From Streptomyces abyssalis (lineage in GTDB: Bacteria > Actinomycetota > Actinomycetes > Streptomycetales > Streptomycetaceae), in the NCBI RefSeq assembly GCF_001751365.1, contig NZ_LJGT01000041.1, positions 1,559,425 to 1,623,424 of the forward strand: a stretch of 64,000 nucleotides of DNA, written 5' to 3'. Of the stretch, positions 23,938-34,374 are shown piece by piece. The first letter of the stretch is position 1; each line of letters starts with the position of its first letter. The notes under the pieces were generated by a model. The model was given only the letters and a program-made list of their open reading frames with translations. It had not been told where the DNA came from and made no database searches. The position numbers and the translations under genes are program-made.

Positions 23938-26431
23938 CGCACGAACACCGCCATGGCCACCACGGCGACCGGAGCAGCGACGGCGACCGGAGCAACAACG
24001 GCCGTACGCAGGGGAGTTGGATCGGCGCATCAGTGGGGCGCCGCGAGGACCCGCGTCTGCTGAGCGGACGCGGGTGCTTCACCGACGATCTGGAGGTTCC
24101 GGGCACGCTGCACGCGCAGTTCGTGCGCGCGACCGTCGCGCACGCCACGGTCACCTCGCTCGACCTGTCCGCCGTACGGCAAGTGCCGGGCGTGGTGGCG
24201 GCGTTCGACGCGGAGGACCTCGCCCTGGCCGACATCACCGCGCGGCTGGGCCGTCCGCTCACCGAGTTCGTGCCCACCGGCATGCCCGTGCTCGCGCGGG
24301 AGCGGGTCCGGTACGCCGGTGAGCCGCTGGCGGTGGTCGTCGCGCGTGATCCGTACGCCGCCGAGGACGGCGTCGAGGCGGCGAAGGTGACGTACGAGAC
24401 GCGTCCGCCCGTCGTCTCCGAGGAGGCCGCACTGGCACCGGGCGCGCCGCTCGTGCACGACGAGGCGAGCGCCAACACCCTGCTGGACGTCTCCATGTTC
24501 GCCACCGAAGGCATCGACGACGTCTTCGACGAGGCGCCGTGCGTCGTACGCGTGGAGACCAGGACGGGACGGCAGAACGCCCTTCCGCTGGAGACGCGGG
24601 GCGTCCTCGCAGGCTGGGACGACCGCGAGGACCAGCTGCTCATGCGCACCTCCACGCAGGTGCCGCACCAGGTGCGCACGACCGCCGCCCGCTGCCTGGG
24701 GCTCGACGAACGCGCCGTGCGGGTCGTAGTCCCCGACATGGGCGGCGGCTTCGGACTGAAGTGCGTGGTGGGCCGTGAGGAGATCGCGGTGGGCGCGGCG
24801 GCGCTGCGGCTGGACCGCCCCGTGAAGTGGATCGAGGACCGCAAGGACGCCCTGACCGCCTCCTTCCTCGCCCGCGAACAGCACTACGACGTGCGCGCCG
24901 CCTTCGACGGCGACGGCCGCATCCTCGGTCTCGATGCCGGGATCGTCTGCGACATGGGCGCCTACTCCTGCTATCCCTTCACCGCCGGCATCGAACCGCT
25001 GATGGCGTCGGCCGAGATGCCCGGCGTCTACAAGGTGCCCGCCTACCGCGTACGGGCGCGCGCCGTCACCACCAACAAGGCGCCCACGGCGCCCTACCGG
25101 GGTGTGAGCAGGCCGCAGTACGTGATGGTCATGGAGCGGATCTTCGAGCGTGCCGCACGCGAACTGGGCCTGGGCGCCACGGAGATACGCCGCCGCAACC
25201 TCATCACCCGGTTCCCCTACACGGGCGTCAACAACGTGACGTACGACCCGGGTTCGTATCTGGAGTCGCTGAACCTGTGCGAGAGCGCTCTGACCGAGGA
25301 GGGCTGGTACGCGGCGAAGGAGAAGGCCGCCGCCGAGGGCCGCCACATCGGCATCGGCTACTCCTGCTTCAGCGAGCGCACCGGCTACGGCTCGGGAGCC
25401 TTCGCGCAGCGCAAGATGGAGGTCGTTCCGGGCTTCGACATCTCCGAGGTACGGATGGACACCAGCGGCGCGCTCGTCGTCACGACCGGCACCATGAGCC
25501 ACGGCCAGAGCCACGAGACGACGATGGCGCAGATCGCCGCGGACGAACTCGGCCTGGACATCGCGCAGGTGCGCATCCACCAGGGCGACACCGACCGGAT
25601 CACCTACGGCTGGGGCACCTTCGCCAGCCGGTCCATCGCCATCGGCGGCAGCGCCGTACGGCTCGCGGCGGGCAAGCTCGGCGAGAAGCTGAAGACGATC
25701 GCCGCGTCGGTGCTCGAAGTCCCCGCTGAAGAGCTGGAGTTGGGCGAAGGGCTGGTGACGCACCCCGCCGGCGGCGGCTCGGTCGCCTACCAGGAGATCG
25801 CCGACATCGCCTACCTCAGGTCGCATCTGCTGCCCAAGGGCGCGGAGCCGGGGCTGACGGCGACCGCCACCTTCGACGTCACCGGCGACGGCACCTTCTC
25901 CAACGCCACACACGGTGCCGTCGTCGAACTCCACGAGGGGACGGGCCAGGTGGAGATCCTGCGCTACGTCTGCGTCGAGGACTGCGGCGTGGCCATCAAC
26001 CCCAAGGTGGTGGAGGGCCAGACCAGGGGCGGCATCGCCCAGGGCATCGCCGGCGCCCTGTTCGAGCAGGTCACCTACGACGAGCAGGGCGCACCCTCCG
26101 CCGTCAGCTTCATGGAGTACAAGGTCCCCACCGCGATGGAGATCCCCGAGGTGAGCATCCATCATCTGGAGACGCCTTGCGCGTTCACCGAGACCGGTGC
26201 GAAGGGCGTGGGGGAGGGCGGCACCATCGGCGCGCCCGCCGCCGTGATCAACGCGGTCAACGACGGACTGCTGCACACAGGAGTCGAGTTGAACGACACC
26301 CCGATAACGCCGGAGACGGTGGCGGACGCGCTCGCCGCGACCGTGCCCGACGCAGCGTCCGCACCGGCGCCCGCAGCGGCACGGCGTGCGCCCCGCACCG
26401 CGGAATCACCGGAGCACATGGAGCCCACCTC

Positions 26432-26435
<4 letters not shown>
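23934..26435 (+). CDS. Molybdenum hydroxylase large subunit (CoxL/XdhB-like)
   Basis: 833 aa. After a His/Asp-rich start (THEHRHGHHGDRSS) come the a/b-hammerhead domain (GRREDPRLLSGRGCFTDDL) and the molybdopterin-cytosine-dinucleotide binding domain: VVPDMGGGFGLKCVVGRE, TAPYRGVSRPQYVMVMER, SHGQSHETTMAQIAADELG, and GAKGVGEGGTIGAPAAVINAV, which contains the catalytic Glu. It lacks the AYXCSFR active-site loop of true CO dehydrogenases, so a heterocyclic acid is the more likely substrate. Start and stop overlap both neighbours by four bases. Confidence 0.88.
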
Positions 26436-27117
<682 letters not shown>

Positions 27118-27145
<28 letters not shown>

Positions 27146-27849
27146 AGGCGTCGCCAGGAGAGGTGTTCGCCCTCGTCAACGACGTGGAGCGGGTGGCCGG
27201 CTGCATGCCGGGCGCCACGCTGGAGGAGAAGGACGGCGACGCCTGGTCGGGAAGGGTGAAGGTCAAGGTCGGGCCGATCACCGCCGCCTACGCCGGGACC
27301 GTACGGTTCCTGGAGGTCGACGAGGAGAAGCGGCGGCTGCGCGTACAGGCGCGGGGTGCCGACACCCACGGCAGCGGCGACGCCGAGGCGGAGGTCGGCC
27401 TGGAGGTGGCGGAGGCCCCGGAGGGCGCCGAGCTGCGGCTGACCACGGACCTCGTGATCCGCGGGAAGATCGCCCAGTTCGGCAAGGGCGCGGTCGCGGC
27501 CGTCTCCGACAGGATCCTCCAGCAGTTCGCGCGCAACCTCGGCAACCTCCTGGAGCAGGAACGGCACGGTGGCGCCGCACCGGTTCCGCGGCTAGCCGCA
27601 GCCGCCACCGCCGGGGGCGGCTCCGGCGCGGCGCAGGTGACGCCGGCCGCACAGGTTCCCCAGACGCCCGCCGCGGACTCCGAACTGAACGGCCTGTCGG
27701 TACTCGTCCCGCCGTCCGTGGCCAAGTACGCCCCGGTCGTCGGCGCGTTCGCCTTCGGCCTCTTCGAGGGCTGGCTGCTCAGCCGCGCCCTCGGCAACGG
27801 GAAACACGGCACGCACCGCTGCTGCACGGCGGCGAGGAGGCACCGATGA
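27118..27849 (+). CDS. CoxG-like SRPBCC protein, membrane-anchored
   Basis: 243 aa. Residues 1-145 are a CoxG-type START-fold domain: MRIDSAVPVKASPGEVFALV, VERVAGCMPGATLEEKDGDAW, RFLEVDEEKRRLRVQARGAD, GKIAQFGKGAVAAVSDRILQQFARNL. A flexible Ala/Pro linker leads to a membrane helix VAKYAPVVGAFAFGLFEGWLL near residue 215. CoxG in CO oxidisers recruits the Mo enzyme to the membrane and handles quinone delivery, so here it probably links the hydroxylase to the respiratory chain. It overlaps the genes on both sides. Confidence 0.83.
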
Positions 27850-28550
27850 GCGAGGAGCCGTACGCGCAGAACGGCCGGAGCCGCTACGGCGAGGAGACCG
27901 ACCGAACCTACGAGCGTGCCGGATTCGGCGCGCCGGTGCGCCGTGGCAGCAGGCCCGCGCTCGTCGTCGTCGATCTCACCCGCGGATTCACAGAGGACGC
28001 CTTTCCCTCCGGCGCCGACATGACCGAGGTGGTCGAGGCGACCGCGACCCTCGTGCAGGCGGCGCGCCCCGTCCGGGTCCCGGTCATCTGGACCGCGATC
28101 GCCTACAGCACGGCCGAGGCGCAGGGCAACTCGGTGACCTGGCTGGAGAAGGCGCCCGGCATGCGCGCCCTCGTCGAGGGCACCCGGGCCGTGGCGCTCG
28201 ACCCGCGGCTGCCGCACAGGCCGGAGGACCAACTCGTCGTGAAGAAGGGCGCGTCGGCGTTCTTCGGCACGTCGCTCGCCGCCACGCTCACCGCACTGGG
28301 ATGCGACACGGTGCTGGTCTGCGGCGCCACGACCAGCGGCTGCGTACGGGCCACGACCGTGGACGCCGTGCAGTCCGGCTTCCCCGTCCTGGTGCCGCAG
28401 GAGTGCGCGGGCGACCGTGCCCAAGGGCCGCACGACGCGGCGCTGTTCGACATCCAGGCCAAGTACGGGGACGTCGTTCCGCTCTCCGATGCTCTCGCCT
28501 ATCTCGGCAAGCTTCCCGCTCCCGCGCTGCCCGGCCATCCGGCCGGCTGA
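27846..28550 (+). CDS. nicF: Maleamate amidohydrolase (isochorismatase family)
   Basis: 234 aa. The cysteine-hydrolase triad is visible: Asp43 in ALVVVDLTRGFTE, Lys133/134 in QLVVKKGASAFFGT, Cys166 in VCGATTSGCVRATTVDA. The family includes N-carbamoylsarcosine amidase and NicF; NicF hydrolyses maleamate to maleate and ammonia. The about 30-residue N-terminal extension (SRYGEETDRTYERAGFG) is characteristic of the NicF/carbamoylsarcosinase branch. The ATG overlaps the CoxG stop. Confidence 0.85.
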   Translation: MSEEPYAQNGRSRYGEETDRTYERAGFGAPVRRGSRPALVVVDLTRGFTEDAFPSGADMTEVVEATATLVQAARPVRVPVIWTAIAYSTAEAQGNSVTWLEKAPGMRALVEGTRAVALDPRLPHRPEDQLVVKKGASAFFGTSLAATLTALGCDTVLVCGATTSGCVRATTVDAVQSGFPVLVPQECAGDRAQGPHDAALFDIQAKYGDVVPLSDALAYLGKLPAPALPGHPAG

Positions 28551-28637
28551 CCGCCGGCGCACGCCCGTCGGCGTCCCCCGACCCACCCGCTCGCACCACC
28601 CGGGCATCACCCGCACCACGAACCAGAGGAACCACAC

Positions 28638-29492
28638 ATGCCGGACCGGTTCATCACCCAGCCCGCACTCGCCGACCTGGCAGGCGTACCCGCCCGCAGC
28701 CGCTGGATCCGCTCCGGCTCGCTGCGGCTGCACGCCCTCGACTACGGCGACGGGACCGGCGGTGAGCGCGTGCCGATGCTGCTGCTGCCGGGGATCACCA
28801 GCCCCGCCGTCACGATGGATTTCGTCGCGCGGCGCCTGACCGATCTCGTACGCCCGATCGTCCCCGACATCCGCGGCCGGGGCTTCTCCGACGACGGCGA
28901 CGGCTACTCGCTGGAGGCGTACGCCGAGGACACCGAGGCCTGGGTCACCGGCCTCGGTCTCCAAGGCCCCGTGATCGCGGGCCACTCGATGGGCGCCCGG
29001 ATCGCGGCTGTCACCGCCGTACGGGCGAAGGTGGCCGTCCGCGGCACGGTGCTCGTCGACCCGCCCATGAGCGGCCCCGGCAGGGACCCGTACCCGACGA
29101 CGCTGCCCGCCTTCCTCGGCCAGCTTGAGCAGGCGGTGCGCGGGACCGACGCCGACGAGGTGGCCGAGGCATGGCCGCGCTGGCCCCGCCGCGAACAGGA
29201 GCTGCGCGCACACTGGCTGTCCAGCTGCGGCGAGGAGGCGCTGCGGGCCACCCACCACGGCTTCGAGACCGAGGACTTCTTCGACTGGTGGCCTTCGGTG
29301 CCCACACCCACGGCGCTGCTCTACGGGGAGGACAGCCCGGTCGTCACGCCCGCCGGCGTCGAGGAGGCGACGGAGAGGCACCCGCAGGCCCGGCTGGCCG
29401 GAATCGCCGACGCCGGGCACATGGTCTTCTGGGACAACCCCGGCGCGGCTCTGGACGCTCTGCGCGAGGCCCTCGCCGCCATGCTCGCGTGA
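28638..29492 (+). CDS. nicD: N-formylmaleamate deformylase (alpha/beta hydrolase)
   Basis: 284 aa. Alpha/beta hydrolase features: oxyanion region LLLPGITSPAVTMDFVARRL, the PDIRGRGFSD strand-loop, nucleophile Ser117 in VIAGHSMGARIAA, and His261 in IADAGHMVFWDNP. NicD removes formate from N-formylmaleamate, the NicX product, giving maleamate for NicF. AGAGGA lies about ten bases before the ATG. It is separated from nicF by 87 bases. Sequence alone would only say alpha/beta hydrolase; the neighbours decide the call. Confidence 0.82.
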   Translation: MPDRFITQPALADLAGVPARSRWIRSGSLRLHALDYGDGTGGERVPMLLLPGITSPAVTMDFVARRLTDLVRPIVPDIRGRGFSDDGDGYSLEAYAEDTEAWVTGLGLQGPVIAGHSMGARIAAVTAVRAKVAVRGTVLVDPPMSGPGRDPYPTTLPAFLGQLEQAVRGTDADEVAEAWPRWPRREQELRAHWLSSCGEEALRATHHGFETEDFFDWWPSVPTPTALLYGEDSPVVTPAGVEEATERHPQARLAGIADAGHMVFWDNPGAALDALREALAAMLA

Positions 29493-29678
29493 GCGGGCGG
29501 CGGGGTGCCGCGGGCGGTACGGGGATCAGCGCGCACGCCGGTGCCGGAGCCGGCGCGGGAACCGGAGCCGGTGCGGGAATCCGCGCCGGAACCCAAAGGG
29601 AGTCCCGCCCAAACCGGTGCCGGAGCCGGTTCGGGAGGCGCGGGACTGCCCGTCGCAAGGCCGTGCTTTAGTGGGCCC

Positions 29679-30161
29679 ATGGCTGACAAGACCACACCGG
29701 CCTCGGGCACGGCTGCCCCTCCCGCTGCGCTGCTCGCCGCTCCCGGATATCAGGTTCGCCGCCTCTACCAGGCATACCTCGCGGCATGGGTGCGCAGCGT
29801 CGATCCGACGCTGACAGGCCCGCAGTTCGCGGTTCTCACCGCGGTCGACGCCGCGCCGGGACACGACCAGAGCGCGATGGCCTCGGCGGTCGCGCTGGAC
29901 ACCTCCACGATGGCGGACGTCGCCCGGCGCCTGGAGAAGCGCGGGCTGATAGTGCGCCGCACGGCCGCCGACGACGGGCGCCGCAAGCTCCTCTTCCTCA
30001 CCGAGGACGGCGAGCGGACGCTGCGCGAGGCGGACGACCGCGCCCGGGCCCTCGACGAGCGGCTGCTGGAGGGTTACAGATCCAGCGCGGAGCGCAGCGA
30101 GTTGATGCGTGAGCTGACGCAGCTGGCGGACCACTGGGAGGGGCTCTCCGGGGATGCCTGA
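29679..30161 (+). CDS. nicR: MarR-family regulator, probable NicR
   Basis: 160 aa. MarR winged helix: LTGPQFAVLTAVDAAPGHDQ, ASAVALDTSTMADVARRLEKRGLIVRR, then the wing DDGRRKLLFLTEDGERTLREA. P. putida NicR represses nic genes and is released by 6-hydroxynicotinate; the same role is inferred here, with the repeated palindrome at 18756 and 30240 as targets. No good ribosome site precedes the ATG. TTTAGT at about 29667 could be a -10 for a nearly leaderless message. The 186 bases before it are built of GCCGGAGCCGG-type repeats. Confidence 0.82.
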   Translation: MADKTTPASGTAAPPAALLAAPGYQVRRLYQAYLAAWVRSVDPTLTGPQFAVLTAVDAAPGHDQSAMASAVALDTSTMADVARRLEKRGLIVRRTAADDGRRKLLFLTEDGERTLREADDRARALDERLLEGYRSSAERSELMRELTQLADHWEGLSGDA

Positions 30162-30239
30162 ACCGCAGAGGTGACCCCGGTGGCCCGCACGCGAGGCCCG
30201 CCCCCGGAAAGCGAACGGTCAAGGGCCTTGCGCGACCAA

Positions 30240-30264
30240 TTAGTACGTGTTCGGATTAATTCTG
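30240..30264 (+). promoter_or_regulatory. Candidate NicR operator upstream of nicE
   Basis: TTAGTACGTGTTCGGATTAA at 30240-30259 followed by TTCTG: the same element as at 18756-18780, with A instead of G at the last palindrome base. It lies 47 bases before the nicE ATG and 79 bases after the MarR gene, so it probably controls a separate nicE transcript. Confidence 0.8.
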
Positions 30265-30310
30265 TGTGCGGCTGCTGCGCGCGCCGTACGCCGGAAAGAC
30301 TGGAGGCCCC

Positions 30311-31126
30311 ATGGCAGAGCACGCAGAGCACGCAGAGCACGCAGAGCAAGCAGAGCGCCCGGACCAGGTACGGAACGCGGACCACCACATCGGCATGATC
30401 GTCCCGAGCTCGAATCTGACGATGGAGACCGAACTGCCTCGCATGCTGCGGGAGCGGGAGGCGGCCGACCCGAGCGACCGCTTCGTCTTCCACAGCAGCC
30501 GGATGCGGATGCAGAAGGTGACTCCGGAGCAACTGCGGGAGATGAACGCCCAGACCGAGCGGGCCTCCCTCGAACTCGCCGACGCCCGGCCCGATGTCGT
30601 CGCCACCGCCTGCCTCGTGGCGATCATGGCGCAGGGCCCGGGCCACCACTGCACCGCGGAGGACGAGATCACCTCCGTACTCAAGGGGCAGGGCGCCGAA
30701 GTGCCGGTCGTCTCCAGCGCGGGCGCGCTGCTCAGCGGGATCGAGGCGCTCGGCGCGAAGCGCGTCGCGGTCATCACGCCGTACATGAAGCCGCTCACCG
30801 AGACGGTCGTGAACTACATCGAGGACGCCGGGAGCGAGGTCGTCGACTCGCTCAGCCTCGAGGTCCCGGACAACCTGGCCGTGGCCCGCCTCGACCCCGA
30901 GGGCCTGCGCGAGCACTGGCGCCGCCTCCACCTCGCCCGCGCCGACGCGATCGTGCTGTCGGCGTGTGTGCAGATGCCCTCGCTCCCGGCCGTGCAGTAC
31001 GTCGAAGACGCCTCTGGCCTGCCCGTGCTGACGGCTGCGACCGCGACGACCTACCGCATCCTTACCGAACTGGGCCTGAAGCCCTTCGTTCCGGACGCCG
31101 GCGCGCTTCTCGACGGCGGGCACTGA
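30311..31126 (+). CDS. nicE: Maleate cis-trans isomerase
   Basis: 271 aa, Asp/Glu racemase superfamily. The two catalytic cysteines of maleate isomerase are Cys101 (VVATACLVAIMAQGPGHH) and Cys219 (AIVLSACVQMPSLPAVQ). The IGMIVPSSNLTMETELPRML start of the fold and the AGALLSGIEALGAKRVAVITPYM segment match the family. It turns maleate into fumarate, which enters the TCA cycle. GGAGG at 30302-30306 precedes ATG 30311. The first residues are coded by five 9-bp repeats (AEH/AEQ/AER), outside the folded domain. Confidence 0.88.
   Translation: MAEHAEHAEHAEQAERPDQVRNADHHIGMIVPSSNLTMETELPRMLREREAADPSDRFVFHSSRMRMQKVTPEQLREMNAQTERASLELADARPDVVATACLVAIMAQGPGHHCTAEDEITSVLKGQGAEVPVVSSAGALLSGIEALGAKRVAVITPYMKPLTETVVNYIEDAGSEVVDSLSLEVPDNLAVARLDPEGLREHWRRLHLARADAIVLSACVQMPSLPAVQYVEDASGLPVLTAATATTYRILTELGLKPFVPDAGALLDGGH
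30314..30358 (+). repeat. Five tandem 9-bp repeats at the start of nicE
   Basis: GCAGAGCAC three times, then GCAGAGCAA and GCAGAGCGC, directly after the start codon. They encode AEHAEHAEHAEQAER, an N-terminal extension not expected in maleate isomerases. Confidence 0.9.
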
Positions 31127-31156
31127 CAGCCGGCGGCGCCGTCCAGCCGACGCGCC

Positions 31157-32338
31157 TCAGGGCCGCCGGCCGATCTCGCACATCTCCCGCGTCCAGGTGC
31201 GCGCCTGTTCGGTGAGGGTGATGCCGAGGCCGGGGCGCCGGGGCACGCGCATGCGGCCGTCGCCGATCTCCACGCGCTCCTCGAACAGCGGATCCAGCCA
31301 GTCGAAGTGCTCGACCCACGGCTCGTACGGATAGGCCGCCGCGAGATGGAGGTGGATCTCCATCGCGAAGTGCGGTGCGAGCTGCAGATGCTGGTGCTCG
31401 GCGAGGGCGGCGAGCTTGAGGAACTGGGTGATGCCGCCGATGCGCGGAGCGTCGGGCTGGATGACGTCCGCCGCGCCTGCCCGTATCAACTCCCAGTGCT
31501 CCGCGACGGATGCGAGCATCTCGCCGGTGGCGACCGGGGTGTCCAGGCAGGCGGCGAGCGCCGCATGGCCCTGTGCGTCGTAGGCGTCGAGGGGCTCTTC
31601 GAGCCAGACCAGCCCGAAGTCCTCCATGGCACGGCCCATCCGCCGGGCCGTGGGCCTGTCCCACTGCTGGTTGGCGTCGGCCATCAGCGGCACGCCGTCG
31701 CCCAACTGCTCGCGTACGGCGGTGAGTCGGCGCAGGTCTTCGCCCCTGTCGGGATGGCCCACCTTGATCTTGACTCCGCCGATTCCGCCGGCGACGGAGG
31801 CCGATGCGTTCTCCACCAGTTCCTCGACGGGGGTGTGGAGAAAACCGCCCGAGGTGTTGTAGCAGCGTACGGAGTCGCGGTGTGCGCCCAGGAGTTTGGC
31901 CAGCGGCAGGCCGGCGCGCTTGGCCTTCATGTCCCACAGCGCGATGTCGAACGCGGCGAGGGCCTGCGTGGCGAGGCCGCTGCGGCCCACCGAGGCGCCG
32001 GACCACACCAGCTTCGTCCAGAGCCGTCCGATGTCGCTCGGGTCCTCGCCGATCAGATCGGGTGCGACCTCCTTGGCGTGGGCGAACTGGCCGGGGCCGC
32101 CCGCGCGCTTGGAGTAGCTGAAACCGATTCCCTCGTGACCGTCGTCCGTCGCGATCTCGGCGAAGAGCAGGGCCACTTCGCTCATCGGACGCTGCCGTCC
32201 GGTGAGCACCTTGGCGTCGCTGACGGGTGTGCCGAGGGGGAGACGGACGGAGGAGAGCCTGACCCAGCGGATCATGCCGGCGGCCGCGCCGGCGTCTTCC
32301 CTGTGCGCTGCGTCGAGGGCGCTGTGTGTCGTGTTCAC
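31157..32338 (-). CDS. L-talarate/galactarate dehydratase-like enolase-superfamily protein
   Basis: 393 aa from the chosen GTG. It follows the Salmonella talarate/galactarate dehydratase closely: LPLGTPVSDAKVLTGRQRPM, EGIGFSYSKRAGGPGQFAHA, WSGASVGRSGLATQALAAFD, the KxK acid/base motif GGVKIKVGHPD, metal ligands in LMADANQQWD, VWLEEPLDAYD and VATGEML, and the catalytic His region LQLAPHFAMEIHLHLAAAYP. It would dehydrate an aldarate to a keto-deoxy acid. The start is uncertain: GTG 32338 fits the family length, while an in-frame TTG at 32428 and ATG at 32275 also exist. It is divergent from a GntP permease. Confidence 0.85.
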   Translation of the reverse strand: MNTTHSALDAAHREDAGAAAGMIRWVRLSSVRLPLGTPVSDAKVLTGRQRPMSEVALLFAEIATDDGHEGIGFSYSKRAGGPGQFAHAKEVAPDLIGEDPSDIGRLWTKLVWSGASVGRSGLATQALAAFDIALWDMKAKRAGLPLAKLLGAHRDSVRCYNTSGGFLHTPVEELVENASASVAGGIGGVKIKVGHPDRGEDLRRLTAVREQLGDGVPLMADANQQWDRPTARRMGRAMEDFGLVWLEEPLDAYDAQGHAALAACLDTPVATGEMLASVAEHWELIRAGAADVIQPDAPRIGGITQFLKLAALAEHQHLQLAPHFAMEIHLHLAAAYPYEPWVEHFDWLDPLFEERVEIGDGRMRVPRRPGLGITLTEQARTWTREMCEIGRRP

Positions 32339-32666
32339 GGCTGCGTCCCGGGAGTCGAGGTGTCTCGGGGCCGGGGAGTCCGATTCCGCTCCGGCGGCTG
32401 CACACCCATTGACCCCGCCTGGCCACAACCATAACCTCCATTCTCATACATGGACACCATCTCAGTATGGAGACAGCTCCGATGACCGAAGTGGCTCTGG
32501 TCTCTGCCGTGGGCGCCATGAACTCGCCCTGCAGACCGTGGCGTTCACATCACTGAACCGTCAGAGCCGTTCGTCCGACTCGTCCGTACGGGACCGCCGA
32601 CGCCGGGCGGCGCGTGACCCACGCGATCCCGCAAGCACACACGCCACGCCTGAGGAGAACTGACGC
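32339..32666. other. 328-nt divergent intergenic region
   Basis: It lies between the dehydratase and GntP genes and contains the operator-like repeats at 32437-32470. The base composition around 32425-32475 is distinctly AT-richer than its surroundings, as expected of divergent promoters. The part 32480-32640 is a GntP leader with nothing else recognisable. Confidence 0.6.
32437..32470. promoter_or_regulatory. Two related inverted-repeat boxes between divergent genes
   Basis: TCCATTCTCATACATGGA (32437-32454) and CCATCTCAGTATGG (32457-32470) each have CCAT/ATGG ends; read on the minus strand both share TCCAT, TGAGA and TGG. They sit in the promoter region of the aldarate dehydratase and the GntP permease and look like paired sites for one regulator, perhaps GntR- or IclR-type. 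No such regulator is next to them. Confidence 0.55.
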
Positions 32667-34004
32667 ATGCCCCTGGTCGCCGTCGGGATCAGCGTTCTGA
32701 TCCTGCTCTTCCTGATGACCAAGCTGAAACTCAACGGCTTCGTCGCCCTGCTCCTGGTGGCCGTAGGTGTCGCCCTGGTCCAGGGAATACCCGCGGCGGA
32801 GATACCGGAGGTGCTCGCGGGAGGCATCGGGGACCAGATCGGCGACACCATGCTCACCATCGGCCTCGGCGCCATGGTCGGCCGTGTCATGGGGGACTCC
32901 GGCGCCGCCCAGCGCGTCGCCGGCAAGCTCATCGACGCCTTCGGCCGGCAGCGCGTGCAGGTGGCCATGGTGGTGACGGCAATGCTCATCGGCGTCACGA
33001 TGTTCTACGAGGTCGCCTTCGTCATCATCGTGCCCGTCGCGTTCACCATCGTCAGGGTCACCGGGGCGAACCTGCTGTGGGTCGGACTTCCGATGTCGAT
33101 CACCTTGTCGACCATGCACAGCTTCCTGCCGCCGCACCCCGGCCCGACCGCGGTGGCCGCGTCCTTCGACGCCTCGGTCGGACTGACGCTGTTCTACGGC
33201 CTGTTCATCGCCGTCCCCCTGGGCGCGCTCATCGCGCTGGTCTGGCCGCGGCTGCCGTTCGTGAGGGCGATGAACCCCTCCATCCCCAAGGGCCTGGTCA
33301 GCGAACGCGTCTTCACCGACGAGGAGATGCCGGGCATGGCCTGGTCGCTGTTCGTCGCGCTCTTGCCCGTCGTGCTGATCGCGGGCGCCGCCGTGACCGA
33401 CATGGCCGCCTCCGGCTCGAACGGCTTCCTGCACTTCATCGCCTTCATCGGCTCGGCACCGATCGCGCTGCTGCTCACGCTGCTGCTGGCGGTCTGGGCC
33501 TTCGGCCCGCGGATCGGCCGCAGCCTGTCGGAGGTCAGCGCGTCGTGCACCTCGGCCGCCCAGGCGATGGCGATGATCCTGCTGGTCATCGGCGCCGGAG
33601 GCGCCTTCAAGCAGGTCCTCGTCGACGGCGGCATCTCCGACTACATCAAGGACGTCACCCACGGGTGGCCCGTGTCGCCGATCATCCTCGCGTGGCTCAT
33701 CGCCGTGATTCTGCGCGTCGCACTGGGATCGGCCACGGTCGCCGTCGTCACCGCGTCGGGAGTGGTGCTGCCGCTCCTGGCGGGCAGCGGAGTCCACCCC
33801 GAGATCATGGTGCTCGCCGTCTCCTGCGGATCGATCGCCTTCTCACACGTCAACGACCCGGGCTTCTGGATGTTCAAGGAGTACTTCAACCTGTCGGTCA
33901 TCGACGCGATCAAGGCACGCACGACGTACACGACGGTGCTCGCGGTCCTCGGTCTGGGAGGCGTACTTGTCCTCGAGTGGGCTCTTGACGCACTCAACCT
34001 GTAG
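32667..34004 (+). CDS. GntP-family gluconate/aldarate permease
   Basis: 445 aa, about 12-14 membrane helices. GntP signatures: IGDTMLTIGLGAMVGRVMGDSGAAQRVAGKL, TMHSFLPPHPGPTAVAASF (the conserved PPHPGP), and GSIAFSHVNDPGFWMFKEYF near the C-terminus. It probably imports the sugar acid used by the divergent dehydratase. GAGGAGA is located before ATG 32667. Confidence 0.88.
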   Translation: MPLVAVGISVLILLFLMTKLKLNGFVALLLVAVGVALVQGIPAAEIPEVLAGGIGDQIGDTMLTIGLGAMVGRVMGDSGAAQRVAGKLIDAFGRQRVQVAMVVTAMLIGVTMFYEVAFVIIVPVAFTIVRVTGANLLWVGLPMSITLSTMHSFLPPHPGPTAVAASFDASVGLTLFYGLFIAVPLGALIALVWPRLPFVRAMNPSIPKGLVSERVFTDEEMPGMAWSLFVALLPVVLIAGAAVTDMAASGSNGFLHFIAFIGSAPIALLLTLLLAVWAFGPRIGRSLSEVSASCTSAAQAMAMILLVIGAGGAFKQVLVDGGISDYIKDVTHGWPVSPIILAWLIAVILRVALGSATVAVVTASGVVLPLLAGSGVHPEIMVLAVSCGSIAFSHVNDPGFWMFKEYFNLSVIDAIKARTTYTTVLAVLGLGGVLVLEWALDALNL

Positions 34005-34019
34005 GCGGACAGGGGTCGT

Positions 34020-34250
34020 TCAGGCGTCGTCGGCGGGGGGTTCGCCGCGCGCCCTGCGGCGGGCCTGCCCCGACACGCTGCCGATCGCGAGGCCGATCGG
34101 AATGCCCACCCCGAATCCGAGGGCGATGTTGTCGAACACGAGCAGCCCGAACACCGAACCGAGCATCATGCCGATGACGATGCCGTTCATGTAGCCACCC
34201 CCGCTCGCGCCCGCGCCCGGAGTGCCGCTCTCCTCGTTTCCGTCAGCCAT
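34020..34250 (-). CDS. Small membrane protein
   Basis: 76 aa. After a soluble Gly/Glu-rich start (MADGNEESGTPGAGASGGG) two close hydrophobic segments, YMNGIVIGMMLGSVFGLLVF and IALGFGVGIPIGLAIGSV, form a glycine-rich hairpin, then a basic tail QARRRARGE. Such tiny glycine-zipper membrane proteins are common in actinomycetes; function unknown. It ends 15 bases after the convergent GntP stop. Confidence 0.65.
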   Translation of the reverse strand: MADGNEESGTPGAGASGGGYMNGIVIGMMLGSVFGLLVFDNIALGFGVGIPIGLAIGSVSGQARRRARGEPPADDA

Positions 34251-34374
34251 CGGGCCATTGTGCGGGGGCGGCGGCTGCTTTGGCGAGGCGTACTGCAGGA
34301 ACGCCGTCCACTCATCGACTCCGGAGGCGGGCTCCGGCCTCCGGCAGGCAGGTGTAGATGCGGCCGGAGCAGGG

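Noticed and set aside
24030..26276. A 748-codon open frame antisense to the molybdenum hydroxylase large subunit
   Set aside because: High GC leaves antisense frames open. It has no start context and a composition (Val, Leu, His, Asp) typical of an antisense shadow.
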